In this document: piece after piece, positions 55,560-63,892 of the stretch
How positions within the stretch are numbered: the first letter of the stretch is position 1
Layout: every line of letters begins with the position of its first letter
Assembly (NCBI RefSeq): GCF_000956405.1
Contig: NZ_JYIV01000023.1
Location: 97,844 to 161,843 of the forward strand
Reading direction: 5' to 3'
Source of the DNA: Microbacterium oxydans
GTDB taxonomy: Bacteria > Actinomycetota > Actinomycetes > Actinomycetales > Microbacteriaceae
Length of the DNA: 64,000 nt
Made by a program: the position numbers and the translations under genes
Notes under the pieces: generated by a model
The model's database searches: none
Seen by the model: only the letters and a program-made list of their open reading frames with translations
What the model was told of the DNA's origin: nothing

Positions 55560-56117
55560 ATGGCACACGAAGTCGGATACGCCCGCGTCTCGAAACGGGA
55601 ACAGAACCCCGACGCGCAAGAAGCCGAGCTGCGCGCCGCCGGCTGCGATCGGGTGTTCGTCGACCATGGCGAATCCAGCCGCGTCACAGACCGCCCCCAG
55701 TGGCACGCCTGTCTCGACTACCTGCGACCGGGGGACACCCTCAAAGTCCGTCGGCTCGACCGCCTTGCCGGCAGTGAGCGCATCCTGATCGAAACGCTCC
55801 AGGACCTCGACGCCCGCCAGGTCAACATCGTCAGCCTCACCGAACCCCTAATCGACACGACCACCCCGATGGGCCGAGCGCTCTACGGCATCGTCGCCGT
55901 CTTCGCGCAACTCCGCGTCAACACCATTCGAGAGAACACGCAGCGCGGCCTCGACTACGCACGCAGCCAGGGGCGCGTCAGAGGCCGCCCGAGCGTGATG
56001 ACGCCCGAACGGATCGCGACTGCCGAACGCATGCGCGCCGAGCAGCAGAGCTGGGACAGCATTGGGAGGGTGCTGGGTGTCGGCGCGTCGAGCGTGCGCC
56101 GAGCACTCAACCAATGA
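55560..56117 (+). CDS. Small serine recombinase (Tn3 resolvase/invertase type)
   Basis: A 185-aa recombinase: catalytic serine S11 in GYARVSKREQNPDAQ, Arg-containing RLDRLAGSERILIETLQDL, E helix and C-terminal HTH (about residues 140-183, SVMTPERIATAERMRAEQQSWDSIGRVLGVGASSVRRAL). It resolves cointegrates or inverts DNA. No Tn3-type transposase is near it, so it may be a transposon leftover or act on the element itself. Confidence 0.9.
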   Translation: MAHEVGYARVSKREQNPDAQEAELRAAGCDRVFVDHGESSRVTDRPQWHACLDYLRPGDTLKVRRLDRLAGSERILIETLQDLDARQVNIVSLTEPLIDTTTPMGRALYGIVAVFAQLRVNTIRENTQRGLDYARSQGRVRGRPSVMTPERIATAERMRAEQQSWDSIGRVLGVGASSVRRALNQ

Positions 56118-56159
56118 CACTGCCAACGCGCCAGCCGCGGTGCCTCACGCAATCTGGAC

Positions 56160-57068
56160 TCAGCCGGCGGGCAGAAGTTCGAATCCATCGACTGACATCA
56201 GACGTAGCTTCTGACCGTCCAGTCGACTCTTTTTGTGTAGAACGACGAAGTTTAGGCGACCGTTGGTGAACCCCTCTGCGGTAAATCGAGTAGACCCGCG
56301 CGCTGTGTCGAGGACAATCTCGCACGGCGGTGCGCTTCCGGTCGGTAGTGCGAGCAATGCTTCGAGCTCGGGATACGTGGCGGCCCCAACAAAGGGTCGG
56401 AGCATGGCGCTCAATCGTCCGTAACGCTTGACGAATCGGAGAGACTCGAAGCTCTGGGCGTCGATATGTCTGACAGCCCTCGCTTGACTTGGGTACTGCC
56501 CAAGCGCGAGCACTGCGATGGCGTGCTCGCTGTCCTCGACATACTTTCGTATAGCTGCGTGCGCGGAAACACCGTACTCCGCGGCTAGGTACAAGGCGAC
56601 CTCAAGACCTGGCGCATACTGATCGGCTTGCTTGGTGAAGCGGCCTGCGCCAAACAACAGCTCTGCTGAGAACTGGTTCGCCTCGCTCTCCAAGACATTC
56701 TTCGTAGAAGGATCCAACGTGGTGTGGTCGTCGCCCCAGAATGCCGCCTCGTGCCACGGCAGTGCGTCGTGGCCGATCTCATGGGCCTCTGTGAACCGTT
56801 GCCGAGCGATCGGGACGGTCCTGTCGACGAAGTACTCTCTCTTCTCGATCGCGAGCAGGCCAAGAACCTTACCCTTCAGCTTGCTCATGACATCCCGGAA
56901 ACGTCGAGGCATCTCCTCGCCAAGTTCGAACAGGTCTCTTCGATGCAGCCCGACCGCGGCCGCGACCTGATCCACGGGAACACGCGAGACATCCTCAATG
57001 CCGGCCGCGTTGAGCGCGCCTTTCGCATACTGTCGGATCTTCGCCTTGGGAGCGGCGCCATCAACCAT
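56160..57068 (-). CDS. ImmA/IrrE-domain metalloprotease
   Basis: A 302-aa protein; zinc motif HEIGH at residues 96-100 (FTEAHEIGHDALPWH) and the third-ligand region NVLESEANQFSAELLFG. The C-terminal ~120 residues are a separate domain of unknown role. It follows the XRE gene at five bases, the standard regulator/protease pair of phages and ICEs; it likely cleaves that or another repressor, or acts as a toxin partner. Confidence 0.82.
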   Translation of the reverse strand: MVDGAAPKAKIRQYAKGALNAAGIEDVSRVPVDQVAAAVGLHRRDLFELGEEMPRRFRDVMSKLKGKVLGLLAIEKREYFVDRTVPIARQRFTEAHEIGHDALPWHEAAFWGDDHTTLDPSTKNVLESEANQFSAELLFGAGRFTKQADQYAPGLEVALYLAAEYGVSAHAAIRKYVEDSEHAIAVLALGQYPSQARAVRHIDAQSFESLRFVKRYGRLSAMLRPFVGAATYPELEALLALPTGSAPPCEIVLDTARGSTRFTAEGFTNGRLNFVVLHKKSRLDGQKLRLMSVDGFELLPAG

Positions 57069-57073
57069 CGCAC

Positions 57074-57439
57074 TTACCTCTTGCTCTTGAGGTACTTCAA
57101 GTAGTCCATTAGGTCGTTCTTCTCTGTCTCGGTGAGGTCCTCGAGGGCGCGTAGCGGGATGCCATTGAGTAGCTCCGCTCGTTGACCGGACACCGCGGTG
57201 GGCACCCGATGGCCGGCTCTTACGAGCAAGTCGGAGTACTCGACTCCGTAGAGCTCTGCAAGTTGGAAGAGGACGTTTGGCGATGGTTTCGCGATGAGCT
57301 GGTTCTCTATCTGAGAGAGGTAGCCGTTCGTGATGTCGGTCTTCGCCTCGACGTCTCGGAGCGTGAGTCCAACGGAGCGTCGTGCGCTCTTGAGATAGGG
57401 GCCGAGGTCATTCGTGGTCTGAGCGGCTCGAGGGGTCAT
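57074..57439 (-). CDS. XRE-type regulator paired with the ImmA-like protease
   Basis: A 121-aa protein with an N-terminal HTH (about residues 11-65, YLKSARRSVGLTLRDVEAKTDITNGYLSQIENQLIAKPSPNVLFQLAELYGV) and a short helical tail. ATG 57439 gives normal length; ATG 57499 in the same frame is possible. It lies opposite a small repeat-protein gene with a palindrome between them, so it probably represses both directions. Confidence 0.82.
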   Translation of the reverse strand: MTPRAAQTTNDLGPYLKSARRSVGLTLRDVEAKTDITNGYLSQIENQLIAKPSPNVLFQLAELYGVEYSDLLVRAGHRVPTAVSGQRAELLNGIPLRALEDLTETEKNDLMDYLKYLKSKR

Positions 57440-57502
57440 GGTTCTATTCTTGCGCAGTTCGCCAAGCTTTGCATTGAACAAGTTGCATCCGGGCCTCATG
57501 TC

Positions 57503-57520
57503 TGCTTAGACTGCTAAGCA
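57503..57520. promoter_or_regulatory. Operator and promoter between the XRE gene and the 64-aa gene
   Basis: The inverted repeat TGCTTAG-ACTG-CTAAGCA is at 57503-57520. It covers a possible -10 (TAGACT, 57507-57512) that is 18 bp from TTGCAT (57483-57488), reading rightward. It is the likely XRE binding site, blocking the rightward promoter and the XRE gene's own. Confidence 0.6.
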
Positions 57521-57566
57521 ATGCAGGTAAAGACCTGCAGACGTCTCAACACGAAGGGCCAACATC

Positions 57567-57761
57567 ATGGCAAATCGCAGCTCCATCAGTGGTCGGTACA
57601 TCTCCAACGCCGCGGCAGCGCGGCACCCGCGCACGAGCGTGACGGAAGGAGGAGCGAACCGGTCCAGCGGAACGCACTACCGCAGCGCTGTCTCGGGACA
57701 GTTCATTTCTCGGGCGGCTGCGCGTCGACACCCAAACACGAGCCTCACCGAGCGGGGCTAG
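57567..57761 (+). CDS. Small basic protein with an internal duplication
   Basis: A 64-aa protein made of two related halves: RSSISGRYISNAAAARHPRT and RSAVSGQFISRAAARRHPNT, each followed by a VTE/LTE-like turn. Such S/T-G-x-F/Y-I/V...R-HP-x-T repeats occur in short actinobacterial proteins of unknown role (recalled, not searched). It follows the XRE operator on the opposite strand, so it is probably repressed by that regulator. Confidence 0.6.
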   Translation: MANRSSISGRYISNAAAARHPRTSVTEGGANRSSGTHYRSAVSGQFISRAAARRHPNTSLTERG

Positions 57762-57767
57762 TCGCTG

Positions 57768-57815
57768 CAGCAGCGGCGGGGATGTGTGCCGTCCGGCCAT
57801 TCCCCGCCGCTGCTG
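57768..57815 (+). terminator. Strong hairpin between the 64-aa gene and the DUF3892-like gene
   Basis: A perfect 15-bp stem (CAGCAGCGGCGGGGA with TCCCCGCCGCTGCTG) and an 18-nt loop, with no following T run. It may stop transcription only partly, or act as an attenuator or RNA-stability element. Confidence 0.55.
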
Positions 57816-57895
57816 ACGGAGCGAGCTGCTACACAGCGATTTGAGAGTCAACAGCGAACCAGATCCGGTTCGAAATAGTGAAAGCGAGAAGCAAC

Positions 57896-58150
57896 ATGGC
57901 AGATGCAGAGATCAAGAACGTTCGGAAGAACCGAGAGGGCGACATCACCCACGTGGGCGTGACCGGGCGCTGGGTCTGGACCGTGGCCCAGGTCGTGTCA
58001 TCGGTCGAGGCCGGGAGCAACACGTTCTACGTGATGTGCCCGCGGCGGGCGAACGTCATCGTCGCAAAGACCGCGAGAGGGTACAAGTTCCTCAAGACGA
58101 CGGCTGACACAACCACGAAGAACAACCTGGACAGCCTCCCGCCGCTCTAA
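57896..58150 (+). CDS. DUF3892-like small protein
   Basis: An 84-aa protein: MADAEIKNVRKNREGDITHVGVTGRWVWTV ... ANVIVAKTARGYKFLKTTADTTTKNNLDSLPPL, the strand-turn pattern of DUF3892 (often fused or next to mobile-element genes). The ATG at 57896 is preferred over an upstream one at 57878 because GCGAGAAG lies before it. Function unknown; it is read after the repeat protein and may share its promoter. Confidence 0.62.
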   Translation: MADAEIKNVRKNREGDITHVGVTGRWVWTVAQVVSSVEAGSNTFYVMCPRRANVIVAKTARGYKFLKTTADTTTKNNLDSLPPL

Positions 58151-58333
58151 GCCCGCCGCCGCGCTGCGGGCGCTGCGCGAACGCTGTGTCCGAGGCCGGA
58201 TGCAGCGTTCGTCGTTGAGATCGCGTTGCTCAGCCAAAACCGTTGAGCTCGAGGATCAAATTTCAGTACGCAAGCGATCCTGCGGACACCTCAGCGACCA
58301 CGCGCGGTCGTCGAGGTAAGCCATGATCTAGGT

Positions 58334-61141
58334 ATGACTCGTGAAGCGGCGTTGACGGCAACCCTGCAGGACATCCGAGCGAACGCGGCGGCCTTTGCAA
58401 CGGACTGGGCAGGGGAGCGGCGAGAGCGCGCGGAGAAGGACACGTTCTGGAACGAGTTCTTTCAGATCTTCGGCATCAGCCGCCGGCGGGTGGGGGCGGT
58501 GTTCGAGTACGTTGCTCGTCGGTACAGCACCGGTAATCATGGCTTCGTGGACCTGCTGTGGCCTCGGCACATCGGGGTGGAGCACAAGTCAGCCGGTCTC
58601 GACCTCGACGAGGCAATGGATCAGCTGGTGGACTATCTCCCGTCGGTCAGCGACCTCGATTTGCCCCGCCTGCTCGTGGTGTGTGACTTCGAACATTTCG
58701 TAGTGCGGGACACGGAGACTGGGTCGGAAACTCGGTTCTCGCTCGAGGAGCTTCCGGCGCGCGTCGAGATGTTCGCGTTCCTCGCCGGCCATACCCGTTC
58801 GACGGTATTCGAAGCGGAGGAAGAGGCGAACCTTCGGGCCACAGCGCTGCTTGCCACGATCCACGACGAGCTCCTCACGTTTCGTTACCCGGCGCACGAC
58901 ACGCGTGTCCTTCTTGTGCGTTTGCTCTACTGCCTCTTTGCCGACGACACCGGGGTATGGGCACACCGCCTCTTCGAGGACTTCATTGATGTGAAGACCG
59001 CCGAGGACGGTTCTGACCTAGGCCTTCGCATCAACCAGCTTTTCGAGCTGCTTGACACAAACGAGCACAGCCGGCTGGCCAACCTCGACGCCACACTTGT
59101 CGAGTTTCCCTACGTGAACGGCTCCCTCTTCTCTGAGCGCCTTCGCTCATGGTCTGGCAACACAGCGATCCGGCGTGCTCTGCTGGACGCTTGCGGGTTT
59201 GAGTGGTCCCGCATCAGCCCTGTTATCTTCGGTTCGTTGTTCCAGAACGTCATGACCGCGCCCGAGCGGCGGTCGCTGGGTGCGCACTTTACCAGCGAAC
59301 GCGACATCATGCGCGTCATCCGGCCACTATTCCTCGATGAGCTGGAAGCGGACCTCCAACGAGCCCGAACGGCCAGCGTCGGCAGGATGAACCGCCTGCG
59401 CGAGTTTCACGACAAGCTCGCCTCGCTTACGTTTCTGGATCCGGCAGCCGGCGTCGGCAACTTCCTACTTCTCACTTTCAGAGAGTTGCGTCGCCTCGAG
59501 CTGGAAACACTTTTGGCGCTCCGAGACGCCGACCCGCGCTGGCACCCCACCGCGCAGGTGACCGACATCGAGACGATGATCAAGGTCACCCCGGGGCAGT
59601 TCTTTGGCATTGAGATCGAGGAGTTCCCGGCTCGAATCGGTGAGACCGCCATGCACCTTGTCGACCACATTGCCAACGTGGCAGTGGGCGCAGCGTTCGG
59701 CCGCTATTTCGTCCGGCTCCCGATTGGCGCGACTGCGACGATCGCCGTCGGCAACGCGATGACCATGGACTGGGGGAGTGTGCTATCTCCCGAACGGTGC
59801 AGCTACATTCTCGGTAACCCGCCTTTCATCGGCATCTCTCTGCGGACTACGACACAGACTGCCGAGCTGCAGACGGTTTGGGGGAGGGGCTATCACGGCA
59901 CTCTCGACTACGTCTCAGGCTGGTATCGCAAAGCTGTCGACTACGGCGTCGAGCATGACGTGCCGATCGCTCTCGTGTCAACGAACTCCATCACCCAGGG
60001 AGAGCAGGTCGCTCCGCTTTGGGACTATGTGCTCGCCGCTGGCTACAAGATCGCGTTCGCGCACAAGACGTTTGCGTGGCAGTCGGAGGCCAGAGGCGCA
60101 GCACAGGTGCACGTCGTTGTGATCGGGATAGCTAAGCAACCCCGAACGCACACCCTGTTCGAGTACGCGACCGTTGCCGGGGAACCTGTCTCACGGACAG
60201 TTGCGAACATCAACCCTTACCTTGTTGAGGTGGAGACAGGGCCTGTGCACGGGCGCACAGCACCGCTTGCCCCTGAACTTCCGCCCGTTGCCTACGGAAA
60301 CAAGCCCACGGATGACGGAAACCTTCTCATAGAACCCGACGCCATTGCGGCCTTCCTCGCAGACCCGATAGCGGCGAAGTACGTACGCCGCTATATCGGC
60401 GCCCGCGAACTCATCCACAATGAGGACCGCTGGTGTCTCTGGCTGACCGACCTCGAGCCCGGTGATCTCCGACGCAGTCCACTTCTGACGGCTCGGGTAG
60501 AAGCGGTCGAGACCTTCCGTTCGAACAGCCGAGCCGCTGCTACCCGCGAGTACGGCCGCCCGACGCTCTTCCGTCAGCTGTCGCAACCGACGACCCGCTA
60601 CCTCGGTATTCCTATTCATGTCAGTGAGGACCGCGAGTACTTCCCTTCGGGGTATTTCGACCCTGAAGTGATTGCCTCGAATGCCAACTTCATCGCCCCG
60701 GACCCGCAAGGGGTGGCGTTCGCCGTGATCTCCTCCTCCATGTTCATCACTTGGCAGCGTGTCGTGGGAGGGCGCTTGGAATCCCGCTTGAGATTCAACA
60801 AGCTGCTCACCTGGAACACCTTCCCGCTACCCGCTCTCACCGCTACGCAACGCTCGGACCTGATCGCCGCAGGCCAAGACGTACTCGCGGCGAGGGCGCA
60901 GTACCCCAACACCTCACTCGCGAGGTTGTACGAGAGGCACGGAATCCCAACACCCCTCCTTGACGCACATCGGCGACTAGACCGCGTCGTCGACAAGCTG
61001 ATTGCTGGGCGTGCACGAACGACGACAGACGCAGACCGCCTCCGAGCGCTATTCTCCCGCTACCGGGAACTGACGAGCGCTGGACAACTTTCTCAGCCGT
61101 CCACAAGCGCCCGCCGATCGCGGAGCCGAGCGGCATCATGA
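58334..61141 (+). CDS. MmeI-type single-chain restriction-modification enzyme (Type IIL/IIG)
   Basis: A 935-aa protein combining cutting and methylation. The nuclease site is D73-x9-E83-H84-K85 in DLLWPRHIGVEHKS, exactly the MmeI spacing. The N6-adenine methyltransferase has motif I FLDPAAGVGNFL (about 367-378) and motif IV NPPF (495-498). The region ~590-840 is the target-recognition domain. MmeI enzymes methylate one strand, so one protein suffices for restriction. No separate methylase or specificity gene is needed or seen. It begins the three-gene set ending with DUF1016. Confidence 0.85.
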   Translation: MTREAALTATLQDIRANAAAFATDWAGERRERAEKDTFWNEFFQIFGISRRRVGAVFEYVARRYSTGNHGFVDLLWPRHIGVEHKSAGLDLDEAMDQLVDYLPSVSDLDLPRLLVVCDFEHFVVRDTETGSETRFSLEELPARVEMFAFLAGHTRSTVFEAEEEANLRATALLATIHDELLTFRYPAHDTRVLLVRLLYCLFADDTGVWAHRLFEDFIDVKTAEDGSDLGLRINQLFELLDTNEHSRLANLDATLVEFPYVNGSLFSERLRSWSGNTAIRRALLDACGFEWSRISPVIFGSLFQNVMTAPERRSLGAHFTSERDIMRVIRPLFLDELEADLQRARTASVGRMNRLREFHDKLASLTFLDPAAGVGNFLLLTFRELRRLELETLLALRDADPRWHPTAQVTDIETMIKVTPGQFFGIEIEEFPARIGETAMHLVDHIANVAVGAAFGRYFVRLPIGATATIAVGNAMTMDWGSVLSPERCSYILGNPPFIGISLRTTTQTAELQTVWGRGYHGTLDYVSGWYRKAVDYGVEHDVPIALVSTNSITQGEQVAPLWDYVLAAGYKIAFAHKTFAWQSEARGAAQVHVVVIGIAKQPRTHTLFEYATVAGEPVSRTVANINPYLVEVETGPVHGRTAPLAPELPPVAYGNKPTDDGNLLIEPDAIAAFLADPIAAKYVRRYIGARELIHNEDRWCLWLTDLEPGDLRRSPLLTARVEAVETFRSNSRAAATREYGRPTLFRQLSQPTTRYLGIPIHVSEDREYFPSGYFDPEVIASNANFIAPDPQGVAFAVISSSMFITWQRVVGGRLESRLRFNKLLTWNTFPLPALTATQRSDLIAAGQDVLAARAQYPNTSLARLYERHGIPTPLLDAHRRLDRVVDKLIAGRARTTTDADRLRALFSRYRELTSAGQLSQPSTSARRSRSRAAS

Positions 61142-61455
61142 CGCCAGAGCGCGATCACAATCTTGACGATGTGGTGCGAGCCGTCGCCGAGCGGTTACCG
61201 TTTCCCGTCGAGCTAGACGCGGACATGGGTTATACGGGCGCACTTTTCATCAACCTCGGCCGGAGGGGAGGAGCCGACGATCCGCCGGACACCGCATCCA
61301 TAGACGGGGAAGTCGAACCCGTAATCTGGACCTTCGACATCGAGGGAGGCCGCAAGACGCTCAGTTCGCCCTTCGGTCCTAACGCCGACCCCGCCGACGT
61401 TGCTGAATGGATCGCAAAGCAGGCAAGCGACGCGGGCTCTCCAGCCGCGCGGTAG
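61138..61455 (+). CDS. Unknown 105-aa protein coupled to the MmeI-like gene
   Basis: Its ATG overlaps the stop of the restriction enzyme gene by four bases (ATGA). The protein has no recognised domain; LDADMGYTGALFINLG and VEPVIWTFDIEGG suggest a small beta-rich fold. It could be a control or accessory part of the restriction system. Confidence 0.6.
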   Translation: MTPERDHNLDDVVRAVAERLPFPVELDADMGYTGALFINLGRRGGADDPPDTASIDGEVEPVIWTFDIEGGRKTLSSPFGPNADPADVAEWIAKQASDAGSPAAR

Positions 61456-61510
61456 ACCTCGACGCTTCAGAGGCCGCGAGCTTCGTGCAGAGCAGCGGCG
61501 CGAATCATTT

Positions 61511-61529
61511 GTCCAATGGTTCGTTGGAC
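61511..61529. promoter_or_regulatory. Palindrome upstream of the DUF1016 gene (imperfect copy)
   Basis: GTCCAATGGTTCGTTGGAC, an imperfect form of the 19-bp palindrome that is perfect in two other places (61856-61874 inside the gene; 63728-63746 before the truncated copy). It ends 29 bp before the start, the same distance as in the other copy, so it is probably an operator or nuclease target. Confidence 0.6.
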
Positions 61530-61558
61530 TCTTGGTGCTCAGCCCTACGGTGGAGAAC

Positions 61559-62599
61559 ATGATGAGTGATCTGGTGCCCGACTCATACGCCGCCACGCTC
61601 GACGACGTCAAGAAGCACGTGCACTCTGCACGCCTTGAAGTGCAGCGGAAGGTCAACAACGAGCTTCTGCATCTCTGGTGGCGTATCGGACGCACAATCC
61701 TGGAACGACAGGCCGAGGAGGGCTGGGGGTCGAAGGTCCTCACCCGCCTGGCCTCCGATCTGCGGAACGAGTTCCCGTCGATGAAGGGGTTCTCTCGGGC
61801 GAACCTCTTCTACATGCGCAGCTTCGCGGAGGCTTGGTCCGACGAAGACTCAATCGTCCAACGGCCCGTTGGACAATTGCCGTGGGGGCACGTGATCGAG
61901 CTGCTCGACAAGCTGGACGACCAGGAGTTACGCGACTGGTACGCCGCGAAAGACGCTCACCACGGATGGAGCAGACCTGTACTCCAGCACCAGATCACTA
62001 CTCGCTTACATGAACGGGAGGCAGCCGCCCCGAACAATTTCGCCGGCGCGCTCGACCAACTCGACTCTGAGCAGGCTCAGGAGATTACCAAGGACCCGTA
62101 CGCACTGCAGTTCCTCGCGATCAACAGCAGCGCGTCCGAACGGGAACTCGAGCAACGCATGCTCGACCGAATCCTCGACACCATGCGCGAGCTCGGACCG
62201 GGCCTGGCGTTCGTCGGCCGCCAGGTGCATTTTGATGTCGACGGCGACGACTTCTTCGTCGACCTGCTGTTCTTCCATGTCGAGCAGCTGAGGTACGTCG
62301 TAATCGAGCTCAAGGTCACCAAGTTCGAGCCACGAGATGCCGGGCAGATCGGGTTCTACGTTGCACTCGTTGACGACCGCCTCCGGATCACCGAGAAGCA
62401 CCAGCCAACCATCGGAATACTGCTCGTCGCCGACAAGAACGACACCGTCGTTCGTTATGCGCTCGCTGGTGCCGCCCAGCCGGTCGCAGTGAGTAGGTAC
62501 GAGCTCACGGCGGAAGCACAGAAGGCGCTACCGGACGAAGAGACGATCGCCCGGGCGTTCGAGGAAGAGCTCGCGCTTGACACCTCACCCGACAGTTAG
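61559..62599 (+). CDS. DUF1016/YhcG-type PDDEXK nuclease
   Basis: A 346-aa protein: N-terminal DUF1016_N domain (about residues 10-165; HARLEVQRKVNNELLHLWWRIGRTI, FPSMKGFSRANLFYMRSFAEAW, GQLPWGHVIELLDKL) and C-terminal PDDEXK nuclease (about 195-330; DDFFVDLLFFHVEQLRYVVIELKV has the D...E-x-K core). YhcG-type nucleases sit beside restriction systems and are thought to help defence. ATG 61559 is followed by a second ATG; either may be used. A perfect copy of its own upstream palindrome lies inside the gene at 61856-61874. Confidence 0.87.
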   Translation: MMSDLVPDSYAATLDDVKKHVHSARLEVQRKVNNELLHLWWRIGRTILERQAEEGWGSKVLTRLASDLRNEFPSMKGFSRANLFYMRSFAEAWSDEDSIVQRPVGQLPWGHVIELLDKLDDQELRDWYAAKDAHHGWSRPVLQHQITTRLHEREAAAPNNFAGALDQLDSEQAQEITKDPYALQFLAINSSASERELEQRMLDRILDTMRELGPGLAFVGRQVHFDVDGDDFFVDLLFFHVEQLRYVVIELKVTKFEPRDAGQIGFYVALVDDRLRITEKHQPTIGILLVADKNDTVVRYALAGAAQPVAVSRYELTAEAQKALPDEETIARAFEEELALDTSPDS

Positions 62600-62686
62600 A
62601 CCTATTGGAGCTAATAAGTTCTAGTAGTCTCAACTCGGGTCCGGGTATAGGGCCCGACAGCGCGCTCTCCCGATGCGGTCACACCG

Positions 62687-63628
62687 CTACTCGAGGAAAT
62701 AGAAGTCATCCTCGCCTGATTGGATGACGGCGTGCACGAGATCCAGATTGCGCAGCGTGCTTCGCACGTAGCGGGGGACGCCCTGCAGCAGCTCTACCAG
62801 TTCCGTGCGCCACGGAACTGGCTGGTTGCCGAAGCGGGGTGGGTAAAGCGGAATCTCCTGCCGATCGACTACAAGACGCTGACTGATGTGAACACTCAAT
62901 GCTCGAGAGCGACCATGCTCGAGCTCTTGGATGTAGGTCCGTGCGTCGTGCTCCGAATGCTGCCCGCCGTCGAAATCCAGCGCGAATCGCAAAGGCGGGA
63001 TGCCCGGTCGCTCATCGCCGTCCACGAGCGACAGAGCAATCCCATCCAAACTCGTGCCTGTCGATGAGAGGACATGCTGCACCACAGCAGGTGTGATGTT
63101 CCGGTGCTTGTTCGCGTTCGACAGCTTGTTGATGAAGATCGCAGCCAGGTTTGACGGGATATCGACCATGCCGCCGTGGTAGTTGGGTTGCGCTCGTTCG
63201 ATGACCTCCGCGAAACGGCTGTCCAACCGCTCCATGAAACTGCTGAGTTGCCTGTTGCCTCGCGCCTTCTGAGCGAAGTCATCCTCGAGAGGGAACTGAA
63301 CTAGATTCCTGCCGCCGCGTCCCAGCTCGTACGCGTTCCAGACTGCCTGGATCGCCATGTCCAGGCAGGAGCGGGCATCCGTGACGATGTTGCCGATGAG
63401 GAAATTCACCTCTGGCGGAGAGGGCGGCGGTCGCTTCACATCAACTATGAACTCGAGGTGGTCGGCGAGAGCGGCAGCCTCATCGATGTACACGGTCATC
63501 GTTGCCTTGCGGGGCAACTGCAACCAGGGTTCGCATAGAACACGAACTTCCTCGATCTGTCGCTCGACCCATGCCAGCCTGTCCCAGGAATCCTCGAACA
63601 GACGGGATCGGGCCTCACTGGGGGTCAT
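62687..63628 (-). CDS. Unknown 313-aa protein
   Basis: No family recognised. Helical protein without TM; the segment FINKLSNANKHRNITPAVVQHVL is like helix pairs in HEPN-type proteins and is the most conserved-looking part. The upstream half (ILVDVKRPPPSPPEVNFLIGNIVTDARSCLDMAIQAVW-like) is also helical. It is read opposite to the DUF1016 genes, between the full and cut-off copies. Confidence 0.6.
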   Translation of the reverse strand: MTPSEARSRLFEDSWDRLAWVERQIEEVRVLCEPWLQLPRKATMTVYIDEAAALADHLEFIVDVKRPPPSPPEVNFLIGNIVTDARSCLDMAIQAVWNAYELGRGGRNLVQFPLEDDFAQKARGNRQLSSFMERLDSRFAEVIERAQPNYHGGMVDIPSNLAAIFINKLSNANKHRNITPAVVQHVLSSTGTSLDGIALSLVDGDERPGIPPLRFALDFDGGQHSEHDARTYIQELEHGRSRALSVHISQRLVVDRQEIPLYPPRFGNQPVPWRTELVELLQGVPRYVRSTLRNLDLVHAVIQSGEDDFYFLE

Positions 63629-63727
63629 GAGTGAAGCGTATCCTTCGGCAATCCTCGGTCATACTGACATAATTACGAATATCAGTGGCGGCGTCGGCTG
63701 GTGGCGGGGGAGCGGTGCGGATCAATT

Positions 63728-63746
63728 GTCCAACGGTCCGTTGGAC
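63728..63746. promoter_or_regulatory. Palindrome upstream of the truncated DUF1016 copy (perfect copy)
   Basis: GTCCAACGGTCCGTTGGAC: 8-bp arms GTCCAACG/CGTTGGAC with a 3-bp centre, ending 29 bp before ATG 63776. With the flanking CAATT it matches the internal copy in the full gene on the reverse strand. Confidence 0.65.
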
Positions 63747-63775
63747 TCTTGGCGCTCACCCCTACGGTGGACAAC

Positions 63776-63892
63776 ATGATGAGTGTTCTGGTGCCCGACA
63801 CCTACGCTGCCACACTCAAAGACCTTAAGAAGCATGTGCACGCCGCGCGCCTGGAAGTGCAGCGGAAGGTCAAGGGTCTGCTGCACGGATAG
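63776..63892 (+). pseudogene. Truncated second DUF1016 gene
   Basis: 38 codons (MMSVLVPDTYAATLKDLKKH ...) match the first 35 residues of the full DUF1016 protein; after RKV the sequence leaves the family and stops at TAG. The 60 bases before the start are also nearly the same as before the full gene. The break is next to an insertion-sequence end, so an insertion removed the rest. Confidence 0.8.
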
